From contig NZ_JAIQZN010000001.1 of NCBI RefSeq assembly GCF_023333585.1, positions 1 through 64,000 of the forward strand: a stretch of DNA of 64,000 nucleotides, read 5' to 3'. Source of the stretch: Argonema antarcticum A004/B2 (lineage in GTDB: Bacteria; Cyanobacteriota; Cyanobacteriia; Cyanobacteriales; Aerosakkonemataceae). The position numbers and the translations under genes are program-made. Position 1 is the first letter of the stretch, and every line of letters begins with the position of its first letter. Of the stretch, positions 35,519 through 44,722 are shown piece by piece. A model generated the notes under the pieces. That model had not been told where the DNA came from and ran no database searches. It saw only the letters and a list, made by a program, of their open reading frames with translations.

Positions 35519-36994
35519 ATGCGCTATTACTTCTCACTACTTTTGATGCTAGGTTTGCTGTCTCAAACCCTCAAAGTCCTAGCAGTCCAAGATCCATCAA
35601 CAATTTTCCAGCCCAGCGAACCGCCGGATTTTTGGCCGCCAGCGCAAGAACTGGTGCAGAAACAGATATATTTAATTGCCGAGATTGAAAGAGCTATGCT
35701 CAGTCCAGATCCCAACCAAGTTAGATCTGTTCGAGGACAACTCTTCCTACACACATCATCTGTCGATCGGTTGCTCAAAGACTACTACCAATTTCCAAAC
35801 GTTCTTTGCGCCCCTACTGCTACCGCTACCTTTGATGATTTGCCAGCCGTCGGGTCTCTAAGTGCAGAACAGGTACGAGTTTACTGCTTCCTCTATACGT
35901 CTACCCAGAAACTAGATTCCCTTCGGCCAGTACTCGACCATCGTCTGGTTATGCTTGATGAAGTGGGAGAATTTGTCGATCGGCGACGCGACCCTATTTT
36001 AGGTATTCCAATTGTACGCAGCGACATTTCTGTACCGCCAACACCTCGATTATCGCCGTTACCCGATCTGCCCCCCGCAGAACCAACCCTAATTGGTAGA
36101 ACTGGTAAAAACGCGATCGCCGATTATGTGCCCCCGTTTCCGCCTGCTCTAGCATTTCCAGTGCAGGCAAATACCTCTCTCTTAGCTGCCAAGACATTAT
36201 TAGCGCAAGCACAAAGAAATTTTCCACGCGGAACCGAATTTATCGTTCCCGATGAAGTTAGCTTAAGCGATCCAAACAACCCTTACGCTCTTTATCGCGC
36301 TGAAGTTGAGCCATACAACCAATTTCTCTCCATACCTAATACAGGCATAGCCCGCATTCTCAACGCTGAATTTTACCGCCAAGATCGAGATAAGCTACGC
36401 AATCGCCTCTTGCCCACCACCGCAGAACGTTTTTCTTTCCCACCTTTATTCAAGCCATTCGACGGATTTACTCCCCGACTGGAAATTCAGATTGCAGATA
36501 ACAATTTCCAGATTGTGCAGCGAGAACTAAATTATGGCTTTATGGTAGATTTGGGCGATATTCCTTTAGAAAATATCGATTCCTCCTTTACCGACGTTTC
36601 CGTTTTTACACAGGAATTTTTTCTCACTTATCAACCGCCCAATCAGTTAGACCCATTGCAAGCAGACCGCAGAAGATTCATTACTGGAAAACAACAAAAT
36701 TTTGGCTTGTCCGAACCTATCCTTACTGAAGCACCAGCAGTGCTAAATCATACTTATCTGGTCAGGACAATCCAGTTTCAGTTGCCAGAAATTCTTCTAA
36801 ATGGCGATCGCATTTCCCTCAGTCAGCGCCGCAATCTCAATGCGTTACTGGAAACGCCCAGCATCGATTTACTCATCGCCTTTCGACCAGTTTATCGCCG
36901 CCAAGATGGCAGTTACACTGTTTTGTGGCGCGTCATCAAACAATTCCCAGATCCTCAAATTCAGGGTTTAGAAAAATACGTAGATTTCGAGTAA
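35519..36994 (+). CDS. secreted protein of unknown function (about 491 aa)
   Basis: An N-terminal signal peptide (YYFSLLLMLGLLSQTLKVLA) suggests export. The mature part has a helical N-terminal region with two cysteines (LCAPTAT, VYCFLYT), a proline-rich linker near residues 170-215, and a larger beta-rich C-terminal domain (RAEVEPYNQFLSIPNTGIARI onwards). The in-frame TTG at 35510 and ATG at 35519 are both possible; AAGGAA lies too close to the ATG to help. I do not recognise the family. A Zur-type palindrome and hemB follow. Confidence 0.7.
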   Translation: MRYYFSLLLMLGLLSQTLKVLAVQDPSTIFQPSEPPDFWPPAQELVQKQIYLIAEIERAMLSPDPNQVRSVRGQLFLHTSSVDRLLKDYYQFPNVLCAPTATATFDDLPAVGSLSAEQVRVYCFLYTSTQKLDSLRPVLDHRLVMLDEVGEFVDRRRDPILGIPIVRSDISVPPTPRLSPLPDLPPAEPTLIGRTGKNAIADYVPPFPPALAFPVQANTSLLAAKTLLAQAQRNFPRGTEFIVPDEVSLSDPNNPYALYRAEVEPYNQFLSIPNTGIARILNAEFYRQDRDKLRNRLLPTTAERFSFPPLFKPFDGFTPRLEIQIADNNFQIVQRELNYGFMVDLGDIPLENIDSSFTDVSVFTQEFFLTYQPPNQLDPLQADRRRFITGKQQNFGLSEPILTEAPAVLNHTYLVRTIQFQLPEILLNGDRISLSQRRNLNALLETPSIDLLIAFRPVYRRQDGSYTVLWRVIKQFPDPQIQGLEKYVDFE

Positions 36995-37037
36995 AGTCCT
37001 ATTTTCACAAACTATTGCGTAAATAAACTCAAATCTA

Positions 37038-37062
37038 TTATATAATGATTCTCATTATATAA
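37038..37062. promoter_or_regulatory. predicted Zur box upstream of hemB
   Basis: A perfect palindrome with 11-base arms around TTC; its core is ATAATGATTCTCATTAT. It lies 28 bases before the hemB start. The same core occurs at 42278-42294 and 46368-46384, all beside zinc-related genes, as expected for a Zur (rather than Fur) operator. Confidence 0.82.
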
Positions 37063-37065
37063 TAA

Positions 37066-38094
<1,029 letters not shown>

Positions 38095-38168
38095 AGATAA
38101 AACAATTGGAAATTTCCGATTTCAGATTTCAAATTTGTTTCGCTAACCATTATTACTTTTACTTCATC

Positions 38169-38621
38169 ATGTCTGCCGAAACTGCCAAGTTACCAGCTTC
38201 CCTCGCCCGGATCGTAGAACGGTTTGCCCGCCAATCCAATCCCAAACGGCGTTACGAACAACTAATCTGGTATGCCAAGCGACTGCCTGAATTTCCAGAA
38301 TCCGATAAAGTGCCGGAAAACAAAGTTCCAGGTTGCGTTTCCCAAGTTTATATTACCGCCGATATTAATGAAGAGAAGGTGTTCTTTCAAGGGGATTCAG
38401 ATTCCCAATTGGTGAAAGGATTAGTGGCACTATTGATTGAAGGGCTGAATGGACTAACCCCCGCAGAAATATTGCAAGTTTCTCCAGATTTTATCCAAGA
38501 TACGGGTTTGAATGTAAGTTTGACGCCTTCCCGCGCTAATGGATTTTACAACATTTTTCAAACCTTGAAAAAGAAGACGATGTTCTATCAGAACTTAATG
38601 TCTGCACAAGCTCATAATTAA
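38169..38621 (+). CDS. sufE: SufE-family sulfur acceptor
   Basis: 150 residues from ATG 38169 (MSAETAKLPASL). The active-site cysteine is in KVPGCVSQVYI, followed by the family's G(D)SDSQLVKGLVALL and the C-terminal LTPSRANGFYNIFQTLKKK. SufE takes persulfide sulfur from SufS and passes it to SufB in iron-sulfur cluster assembly. A longer in-frame version from 38106 would read through intergenic A+T-rich DNA. It lies 74 bases after hemB and 16 bases before the GTPase gene, so all three may be cotranscribed under the Zur box. Confidence 0.93.
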   Translation: MSAETAKLPASLARIVERFARQSNPKRRYEQLIWYAKRLPEFPESDKVPENKVPGCVSQVYITADINEEKVFFQGDSDSQLVKGLVALLIEGLNGLTPAEILQVSPDFIQDTGLNVSLTPSRANGFYNIFQTLKKKTMFYQNLMSAQAHN

Positions 38622-38637
38622 TCAAATTTAAAGTAGG

Positions 38638-39615
38638 ATGAAGAATCTAACAACATCAACAGAAGACTTAATTTTCGATCGGGCCAAACGGGGACTGCCG
38701 GTAACTATCATTACCGGGTTTCTCGGTAGCGGCAAAACTACATTGCTGAATCAAATTATTAAAAACACAGAGAATGTAAAAGTTGCAGTCTTAGTTAACG
38801 AGTTTGGCGATATTAATATCGATAGCCAGCTATTGGTTTCGATTGATGAAGACATGATAGAATTGAGTAATGGCTGTATTTGTTGTACAATTAATGATGG
38901 ATTAGTTGATGCGGTTTACCGGGTTTTGGAACGTCAAGACCGGATTGATTATTTGGTGATAGAAACTACGGGAGTTGCCGATCCATTGCCGATTATTATC
39001 ACCTTTGTAGCAACAGAGTTACGGGATTTAACTAACCTGGATGCCGTTCTCACGGTTGTGGATGTCGAGACGTTTACACCGGATAGTTTTGACAGTGAAG
39101 CAGCCTTCAGACAGATTGCCTATGGTGATATAATATTGCTGAACAAAACAGATTTGGTGTCAGAAGAAAAAGTCAAGGAACTGGAGAACTACATCGAGAC
39201 GGTGAAAGCAGGGGCAAGAATTTTGCGATCGCAATACGGTCAAGTCCCCCTACCGCTAATCTTAGATGTAGGATTATCCCAACCAGACACTTATTTAACT
39301 GAAGGCGATCGAGATTCAAAGCACCTAGTCAACGACGGTTTTGTATCCGTTTCCTTCCGCAGCGATCGCCCTTTTGCCGTCAAGAAATTTCAAGTCTTCT
39401 TGCAAGAAAAAATGTCCGCAGATGTCTTTCGCGCCAAAGGAATTCTCTGGTTCAAAGAAAGTCCGAGGCGTCACATCTTTCAGCTAAGTGGCAAACGCTA
39501 CGATTTGAAAGATGAAGAATGGGAAGGAAAACCTAGCAATCAACTGATATTTATCGGACGTTCCTTAAATGCACTAGAACTGAACCAGCAGTTAAATAAC
39601 TGTTTGACTCGATAG
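38638..39615 (+). CDS. COG0523 (CobW/ZNG1-like) GTPase, putative zinc metallochaperone
   Basis: 325 residues. Walker A GFLGSGKTTLLN (about 27-38), VNEFGDINIDSQL switch region, the CxCC metal motif C80-I-C82-C83 and the base-specificity motif NKTD are all intact; the CobW C-terminal domain starts about residue 235. COG0523 GTPases use GTP hydrolysis to hand a metal, often Zn, to a client. Position after a Zur-box-controlled hemB and sufE supports a role in low-zinc physiology. It is a paralogue of the gene at 42320. A clear terminator follows at 39684. Confidence 0.92.
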   Translation: MKNLTTSTEDLIFDRAKRGLPVTIITGFLGSGKTTLLNQIIKNTENVKVAVLVNEFGDINIDSQLLVSIDEDMIELSNGCICCTINDGLVDAVYRVLERQDRIDYLVIETTGVADPLPIIITFVATELRDLTNLDAVLTVVDVETFTPDSFDSEAAFRQIAYGDIILLNKTDLVSEEKVKELENYIETVKAGARILRSQYGQVPLPLILDVGLSQPDTYLTEGDRDSKHLVNDGFVSVSFRSDRPFAVKKFQVFLQEKMSADVFRAKGILWFKESPRRHIFQLSGKRYDLKDEEWEGKPSNQLIFIGRSLNALELNQQLNNCLTR

Positions 39616-39683
39616 GGAGTTATATCATGTCCCGTGAATTATCTATGATACCCTCACCCTAAAGGGTGGGGCTACACAAACAA

Positions 39684-39713
39684 AGCCCGCCTGCGCGGGC
39701 TAATTTTATTTTC
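39684..39713 (+). terminator. intrinsic terminator after the hemB-sufE-COG0523 run
   Basis: Stem AGCCCGC / GCGGGCT with loop CTGC, followed by TAATTTTATTTT. Two further hairpins follow: CGTTACCAG / CTGGTAACG (39715-39739) and GGAGGT / ACCTCC (39749-39762). Confidence 0.85.
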
Positions 39714-39828
39714 TCGTTACCAGTTTCTACCTGGTAACGCAATCTTGGGAGGTTCTACCTCCAGATATAATCCCAAGCAGTTATAATAAGTTTAGTTTTC
39801 TACCTCAACCCAACCTATTCACCACTCC

Positions 39829-40749
39829 ATGATGACTGCAACTTTTGAAACAAAAAATATCGCCATCGGTGGTGTCCGCCAAGAATATTTATGGAATTGG
39901 CAAGGACAACAACTGCGGGTGGTTTACGAAACTATCGGACAAGGAACACCTGTTTTACTTCTACCAGCTTTTAGCACCGTTTCCACGCGGTTAGAAATGG
40001 CAGGATTGGCAAAATTATTGGCTTCTAAGTTTCAAGTGATAGCATTAGATTGGCCGGGATTTGGCGAATCTTCTCGGCCTCGATTGGATTACACACCAGA
40101 CCTATATCATCAATTTTTGCAAGATTTTGTCACAAATATTTTCAATACTCCCGTAACGGTAGTAGCAGCGGGTCACGCCGCCGGATACGCGATGAAATTG
40201 GCACAAAAACAACCGCCAGTTTGGTCAAAAATCGTGTTAGCTGCTCCCACTTGGCGTGGGCCATTGCCGACAATGGCTGGTAAACAGCAGGGATGGTTTG
40301 GTACAGTAAGAGAGATGGTGCGATCGCCAATTTTAGGTCAAACTTTATACAAACTTAATACCACTCCATCTTTCCTGCGTTGGATGTATCGTCGCCACGT
40401 TTTCGTAGATGACAGTCATCTCACACCAAATTTCATCTATCAAAAGTGGGAAATTACCCAACAACCGGGTGCGAGATTTGCGCCAGCGGCATTTGTGACT
40501 GGTACTCTCGATCCTGTTAGCGATCGATCCGATTTTCTCGCTTGGTTTAAAGATTTATCGATCCCAGTAATGGTAGTAATTGGCGAACAAAGTCCACCCA
40601 AATCAAAAGCAGAAATGGAAATACTATCTCAGTTACCAGGAGTGCAATCTTGTCTGTTACCAGGTTCTTTAGGATTGCATGAAGAATATGCGGATAAGTT
40701 GGCAGAAATCATCCTACCTTTTTTAGCACAATCATGCCAAAATAGGTGA
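39829..40749 (+). CDS. alpha/beta hydrolase
   Basis: 306 residues. The N-terminal YLWNWQGQQLRVVYETIGQGTPVLLLPAF, in outline, leads to the oxyanion region, with ALDWPGFGESSRP as the usual D-x-x-G-x-G-x-S motif. The nucleophile elbow reads AAGHAAGYAMK, where Ser is replaced by His/Ala (GxSxG becomes GHAAG), so classical serine-hydrolase chemistry is doubtful. The C-terminal histidine is in LPGSLGLHEEYAD. No signal peptide. It is separated from the preceding operon by a terminator. A non-hydrolytic or structural role is possible. Confidence 0.85.
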   Translation: MMTATFETKNIAIGGVRQEYLWNWQGQQLRVVYETIGQGTPVLLLPAFSTVSTRLEMAGLAKLLASKFQVIALDWPGFGESSRPRLDYTPDLYHQFLQDFVTNIFNTPVTVVAAGHAAGYAMKLAQKQPPVWSKIVLAAPTWRGPLPTMAGKQQGWFGTVREMVRSPILGQTLYKLNTTPSFLRWMYRRHVFVDDSHLTPNFIYQKWEITQQPGARFAPAAFVTGTLDPVSDRSDFLAWFKDLSIPVMVVIGEQSPPKSKAEMEILSQLPGVQSCLLPGSLGLHEEYADKLAEIILPFLAQSCQNR

Positions 40750-40842
40750 TATTTAACTACCCAATATCCCCAGATAACCACTGCGCGAGCTACCCAAGTT
40801 TGAACATTTAAATGAGTGTAGAACTTAGTTTTATTTAAGCTT

Positions 40843-41092
40843 TTGAAAAAACTAATTCGCACGCACAAAAAGCGAAATTTACTCGATCTAAGCGGACAAA
40901 TTCAATTTTCCAATGACTACGATTATAAGGCTTTACGGGAAAACCGAAATGTTTCTGATTGATACGTCTGTCTGGATCGGTGTTTTCCGCGATCGCACTT
41001 CTCCCTTTATTTTACTTAAATTGCCCAGTAGAAGTGCGATCGCGCTGATTACTTACGTTTATTTCTCCAGTCTTCTCCACCAGGTAACTTAA
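40843..41092 (+). pseudogene. vapBC remnant: antitoxin tail plus toxin head
   Basis: From about 40843 to the stop at 40962 the frame reads KLIRTHKKRNLLDLSG...DYDYKALRENR, the C-terminal part of a VapB antitoxin; in-frame stops just upstream show the N-terminal half is gone. ATG at 40949 overlaps it and begins MFLIDTSVWIGVFRDR, the first beta strand and Asp of a PIN toxin. After 16 residues the frame enters a GCGATCGCACTTCT inverted repeat (arms about 40988-41001 and 41031-41045) and unrelated sequence, stopping near 41092. Both genes are therefore broken. Confidence 0.75.
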
Positions 41093-41567
41093 GTAGATAA
41101 TCACCTAAAATCACAGGTAAATCTTTGGCTGAGTGGTGATAAGTTAGATTTAATAATGTCATCGTGGTTTGCATCAATTGACCTCTATCTATAATTTCTG
41201 CCAGTTCAAATTCATTATAGATACCATTCAATACTTCTTCAGAAGCATCCGCGATCGCAGCCATTAGTACACTTTCAATAAAACCTTCCCATTCATCATT
41301 ATTGATATAATAACAGTTTTTCTTCCCTTTTAAATTAAGGTCTTGAATTTCTTGAATCGAATTACGAATAGAGCTAGCCCAATCACCAGTCAAACGCTGT
41401 TCTACCTGATTTTTAATTAAATGAATTAAGATAATTTTGAGAAAAGCTTTAATATTTCGCAGAATAGCTTGTTTACTCATCCCTTCTAACTCATCTACTA
41501 TAAACAAAGCATCAGCATAACGTCCCTCTAGAATACTGGCTTTTAAATCAATGAGTTCTTGTGTCAT
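41049..41567 (-). CDS. DUF29-family protein
   Basis: 172 residues. The helical pattern LKASILEGRYADALFIVDEL, then KAFLKIILIHLIKNQVEQRL and a WASSIRNSIQEIQ segment matches DUF29, a family very common in cyanobacteria with no known function. The C-terminus has the TYHHSAKDLPVILGDYLLKLPGGEDW tail (in outline). No membrane helices or catalytic motif stand out. Its stop lies inside the end of the broken vapC, which suggests this gene's neighbourhood was rearranged. Confidence 0.75.
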   Translation of the reverse strand: MTQELIDLKASILEGRYADALFIVDELEGMSKQAILRNIKAFLKIILIHLIKNQVEQRLTGDWASSIRNSIQEIQDLNLKGKKNCYYINNDEWEGFIESVLMAAIADASEEVLNGIYNEFELAEIIDRGQLMQTTMTLLNLTYHHSAKDLPVILGDYLLKLPGGEDWRNKRK

Positions 41568-41731
41568 AGTTTTACCCTCACTATTTAACCAGATTTGTCT
41601 TAATCTAAAATTGACTGATATTCTCGAATGGCCGATGCAGGTACGATCCCACAGACTCTTTCTGTTTTTTGAATTATTCTATTTTGTAAATTATAGCATT
41701 AAGTTTTCAAGGTGTGTTAGTTAAGATTAAT

Positions 41732-42160
41732 TTAATGTGCGATCGCTCTCCTCAAATTTCTGATTAATCTTACCGCATTGGGTGCAACCTTCGCAACAAT
41801 TCTGGGGTTTTTCGGGAATCAGGCGTGGTTTTTGGAACTCCTCGATCATCCCCGACCTCAATATTGTTTAATCTTAGCGATCGCACTCATTATCGGCGGC
41901 ATTTTCCGACAAAAATGGTGCTTTTTTTGGTGTTTGCCACTATCTGTCAATCTCATCCTAATTGGATCGCTATTTTTCCTTCCACCATCTCACATTCAGG
42001 TTTTGGCTTACAACCAACCTGGCTTGCTGGTTTACCATTACCTCTAATGATTTCAATTGACCACTGTTTGCATAGTCAGTCTATTTTAACATTTTACCGC
42101 TCTCTCGGCCTCGATATTGGCTCAGATCATTTGCCGCTATTGGTCAAAGTTCAACTATAA
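41732..42160 (+). pseudogene. endonuclease/exonuclease/phosphatase-family gene with internal deletion
   Basis: 41733-42047 encodes hydrophobic residues LLKFLINLTALGATF and further membrane strands up to PPSHIQVLAYN, the usual point where the catalytic EEP domain begins in membrane-anchored cyanobacterial EEP proteins. In another frame, about 41990-42160 reads FGLQPTWLAGLPLPLMISIDHCL and ends DIGSDHLPLLVKVQL, the typical EEP C-terminus (IDH and GSDHxP catalytic motifs). The central catalytic part is missing and the two ends are out of frame at the TTTTGGCTTACAACCAACC junction. No intact gene is present in 41568-42319. Confidence 0.75.
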
Positions 42161-42277
42161 CATAATGAAGGTAAATTTATTTTTAACCCCAGATACACGC
42201 AGGTAAAGGCAGATAAACTCATTGGCGTTCACCTGCGCTTATCAAACAACTATTTATTCCAACGCTTTTATAATATA

Positions 42278-42294
42278 ATAATGGTTATCATTAT
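42278..42294. promoter_or_regulatory. predicted Zur box upstream of the second COG0523 gene
   Basis: ATAATGGTTATCATTAT, with arms ATAATG / CATTAT, 26 bases before the GTG start at 42320. It matches the hemB and znu boxes. Confidence 0.82.
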
Positions 42295-42319
42295 GTAAAT
42301 AGCGCGAGAGGAATTCATC

Positions 42320-43291
42320 GTGGTGAATGCGGCAACGACGGACTTCGTACCCGTAACGGTTCTGACTGGCTATCTGGGTGCGGGTAAAACCACCCTACTC
42401 AATCGCATCCTGACTCACGAACACGGCAAGAAGGTAGCCGTGATTGTCAACGAGTTCGGAGAAGTGGGTATCGATAATCAGTTAATTATCAATGCCGATG
42501 AAGAAATTTTTGAAATGAACAACGGTTGTATTTGCTGTACCGTTCGAGGCGATTTAATTCGGATTATCGCCAACTTGATGAAACGCCGTCATAAATTCGA
42601 CCATCTGGTAATTGAAACAACTGGTTTGGCTGACCCAGCGCCGGTAATTCAAACCTTCTTCGTAGATGAAGATATGCGTACCCAGTTGCAGTTAGATGCT
42701 GTAGTAACGGTAGTGGATGCCAAGCATATCTGGGAACATTGGGATGCGGATGAAGCGCAGGAACAAATTGCTTTTGCCGATGTGATTTTAATTAATAAAA
42801 CCGATCTCGCGACGCCAGAACAGTTGGATGAATTAGAAAAGCGGATTCGGACGATGAATGTAATGGCTAAAATCTACCGCACCCGCAATTCTGAATTAGA
42901 AATGTCCGCGCTGTTGGGTGTGAAAGCATTCGATTTGAGTCGCGCTTTGTCAATCGATCCCAACTTTTTGGGTGAAGATACTCACCAACATGATGAAACG
43001 GTGTATTCTGTGGCGTTGGTAGAATCTGGCGCAGTTAATGGGGAAAAGTTGAACGATTGGTTAGGGGAATTACTGCGAACTCAAGGAACAGATATCTTTC
43101 GCATGAAAGGGATTCTGAATGTTGCTGGTGAAGATAATCGCTTTGTTTTCCAAGGCGTACATATGTTATTTGAAGGTAAGCGCGATCGGCCCTGGAAACG
43201 CAACGAAACCCGTAAAAACGAATTAGTCTTCATCGGTCGCAATTTAGACGAAGCCAAATTAAGAGAGGATTTTCGCCAATGTCTAATTTAA
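42320..43291 (+). CDS. COG0523 (CobW/ZNG1-like) GTPase, Zur-controlled
   Basis: 323 residues from GTG 42320. Walker A GYLGAGKTTLLN (17-28), VNEFGEVGIDNQL, CxCC at C70-I-C72-C73, ETTGLADPAPV and NKTD are intact; the CobW C-terminal domain follows, with a short His-containing loop EDTHQHDETVYS. The Zur box 26 bases upstream strongly suggests that it works as a zinc metallochaperone under zinc limitation. It overlaps the WD40 gene by 13 bases, so the two are translationally coupled. Confidence 0.94.
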   Translation: MVNAATTDFVPVTVLTGYLGAGKTTLLNRILTHEHGKKVAVIVNEFGEVGIDNQLIINADEEIFEMNNGCICCTVRGDLIRIIANLMKRRHKFDHLVIETTGLADPAPVIQTFFVDEDMRTQLQLDAVVTVVDAKHIWEHWDADEAQEQIAFADVILINKTDLATPEQLDELEKRIRTMNVMAKIYRTRNSELEMSALLGVKAFDLSRALSIDPNFLGEDTHQHDETVYSVALVESGAVNGEKLNDWLGELLRTQGTDIFRMKGILNVAGEDNRFVFQGVHMLFEGKRDRPWKRNETRKNELVFIGRNLDEAKLREDFRQCLI

Positions 43292-44364
43292 TCAGCCTTA
43301 CCAAAAAGTTATTCCACCAACCTTGGCAAGGAACACTCTCAGATTACGTCACTGCTATTACTTGGTCGCCGGATAATCAAACCTTAGCCGCAGTTTCTGG
43401 TGCTGGGGAAGTTGCGCTGTGGGTGGAAGGAAATTTAACTTTATTGCAAACTGCTGATGGTCAATCTGTAGATTGTCTTGCCTTTTCCAAAGATGGCAAA
43501 TTTTTAGCTGCTGGCGGTCAAAACGGACAGGTAAAAATTTGGCGCTTCGGGTCAGGAGAAAGTCAACTAATTACAACTCTAGAAAATGCGCCTAACTGGG
43601 TGGATAAATTAGCTTGGAATCCCACTTGTAATGAACTAGCCTTTAGTATGGGGCGCTACGTGCAGGTTTGGGATGCCGAGGTGGGAGAAGTTGTCGTTAC
43701 GCTTAATTTTGAGACATCCTCAGTATTAAGTATGGCTTGGCATCCAAGCGGACAACAGCTTGCGATCGCAGGTCATCAAGGTATCAAAGTTTGGGATACT
43801 AAATATTGGGATGAAGACCCGGAAATTTTAGTAGTATCTGCTACCAGTTTAGCGATCGCCTGGTCGCTTGATGGCAAATTCATCGCTTCCGGCAATCTCG
43901 ATAACACCATTACAGTTTGGCAGTGGAACAACCCCCAACCCTGGTTAATGCGCGGCTTTCCCGGTAAAATAAGAGCCGTTACTTGGTCAGAAGCAGTAAC
44001 AGGAATCGGCTATCCTTTATTAGCAGTAGCCACCGCACTCAGCGTTATCATCTGGGAAAAGGACGCCGACGAGTCAGCAGGTTGGCAAGGACGAGCTTTA
44101 GATATCCACGATGGAATAGTGCAGGCAATTTCCTTCCAACCAGGTAATTTTCTCCTCGCTTCCGCCGCCGAAGATGGTGTCGTGTGTCTCTGGCAAAAAG
44201 CCAAACAACTCGTCCAAACTCTCCCAGGTGCAGCAAAAGGGTTTTCCTGTCTCGCTTGGCATCCCCAAGGCAATAAACTGGCAGCAGGTGGTACGAACGG
44301 CGAATTGCTAGTTTGGTCAAAAGTCACCCGCACTCAAGGATTTGGAAAGGCTATAATCAGCTAA
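43279..44364 (+). CDS. WD40-repeat beta-propeller protein
   Basis: 361 residues made of about seven WD40 blades (AITWSPDNQTLAAVSG, LAFSKDGKFLAAGGQNGQVKIW, AWHPSGQQLAIAGHQGIKVW and so on), no signal peptide. The overlap with the Zur-controlled COG0523 gene implies a joint function. WD40 propellers are scaffolds, so it could be the docking site or client of the GTPase. I know of no biochemical assignment. The TGA-free overlap and matching codon use argue against a chance arrangement. Confidence 0.92.
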   Translation: MSNLISLTKKLFHQPWQGTLSDYVTAITWSPDNQTLAAVSGAGEVALWVEGNLTLLQTADGQSVDCLAFSKDGKFLAAGGQNGQVKIWRFGSGESQLITTLENAPNWVDKLAWNPTCNELAFSMGRYVQVWDAEVGEVVVTLNFETSSVLSMAWHPSGQQLAIAGHQGIKVWDTKYWDEDPEILVVSATSLAIAWSLDGKFIASGNLDNTITVWQWNNPQPWLMRGFPGKIRAVTWSEAVTGIGYPLLAVATALSVIIWEKDADESAGWQGRALDIHDGIVQAISFQPGNFLLASAAEDGVVCLWQKAKQLVQTLPGAAKGFSCLAWHPQGNKLAAGGTNGELLVWSKVTRTQGFGKAIIS

Positions 44365-44397
44365 ATTAACCTTTCCAAAAAATCTAGGATTTAAATT

Positions 44398-44658
44398 ATG
44401 AACAAAGCTACCTTGATTTTGCTTGCTTCCTCCGGGCTATTGGGTGCTTTGCTGCTGACGGTTAATCCCGCCAACGCTACTGAGATATTATCTCCGATCG
44501 CAGACTCCGCGATCTCCGCACAGGCTACGCAGGTGCGCCTGGGAAATCCAATGCTGACCTTTAATCTGCAACAGGGAAATCCTATTTTAGACCAATTGGG
44601 ATGCAGCTGCGCTACCTGCACAACGGGTCGGCGTCTGCAAGGTCAGCTTCCTCAATAG
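44398..44658 (+). CDS. small exported cysteine-containing protein
   Basis: 86 residues. A signal peptide (LILLASSGLLGALLLTVNPANA) is followed by a short mature part with LGCSCATCTTGRR near the C-terminus, giving C-x-C-x-x-C. The three cysteines could bind a metal or form a disulfide in the periplasm. It sits 33 bases after the Zur-operon WD40 gene on the same strand and before znuB (convergent). I do not recognise it; a role in periplasmic zinc handling is an inference from location only. Confidence 0.7.
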   Translation: MNKATLILLASSGLLGALLLTVNPANATEILSPIADSAISAQATQVRLGNPMLTFNLQQGNPILDQLGCSCATCTTGRRLQGQLPQ

Positions 44659-44722
44659 CAGAAGTAGGGAGGCGCTTGTTGCACCCCGTTGAAAATTCGG
44701 TTGCCGTTAAAAAAGCGATCGC

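Noticed and set aside
37038-37062. Fur box instead of Zur box
   Set aside because: The palindromes look Fur-like in general form, but all three sit at zinc-related genes (znuABC, COG0523, zinc-independent hemB) and none at an iron gene in this window.
41778-42047. Small membrane protein as an intact gene
   Set aside because: It ends just where the catalytic domain of membrane-anchored EEP proteins begins, and the tail of that domain follows in another frame, so it is a deletion remnant.
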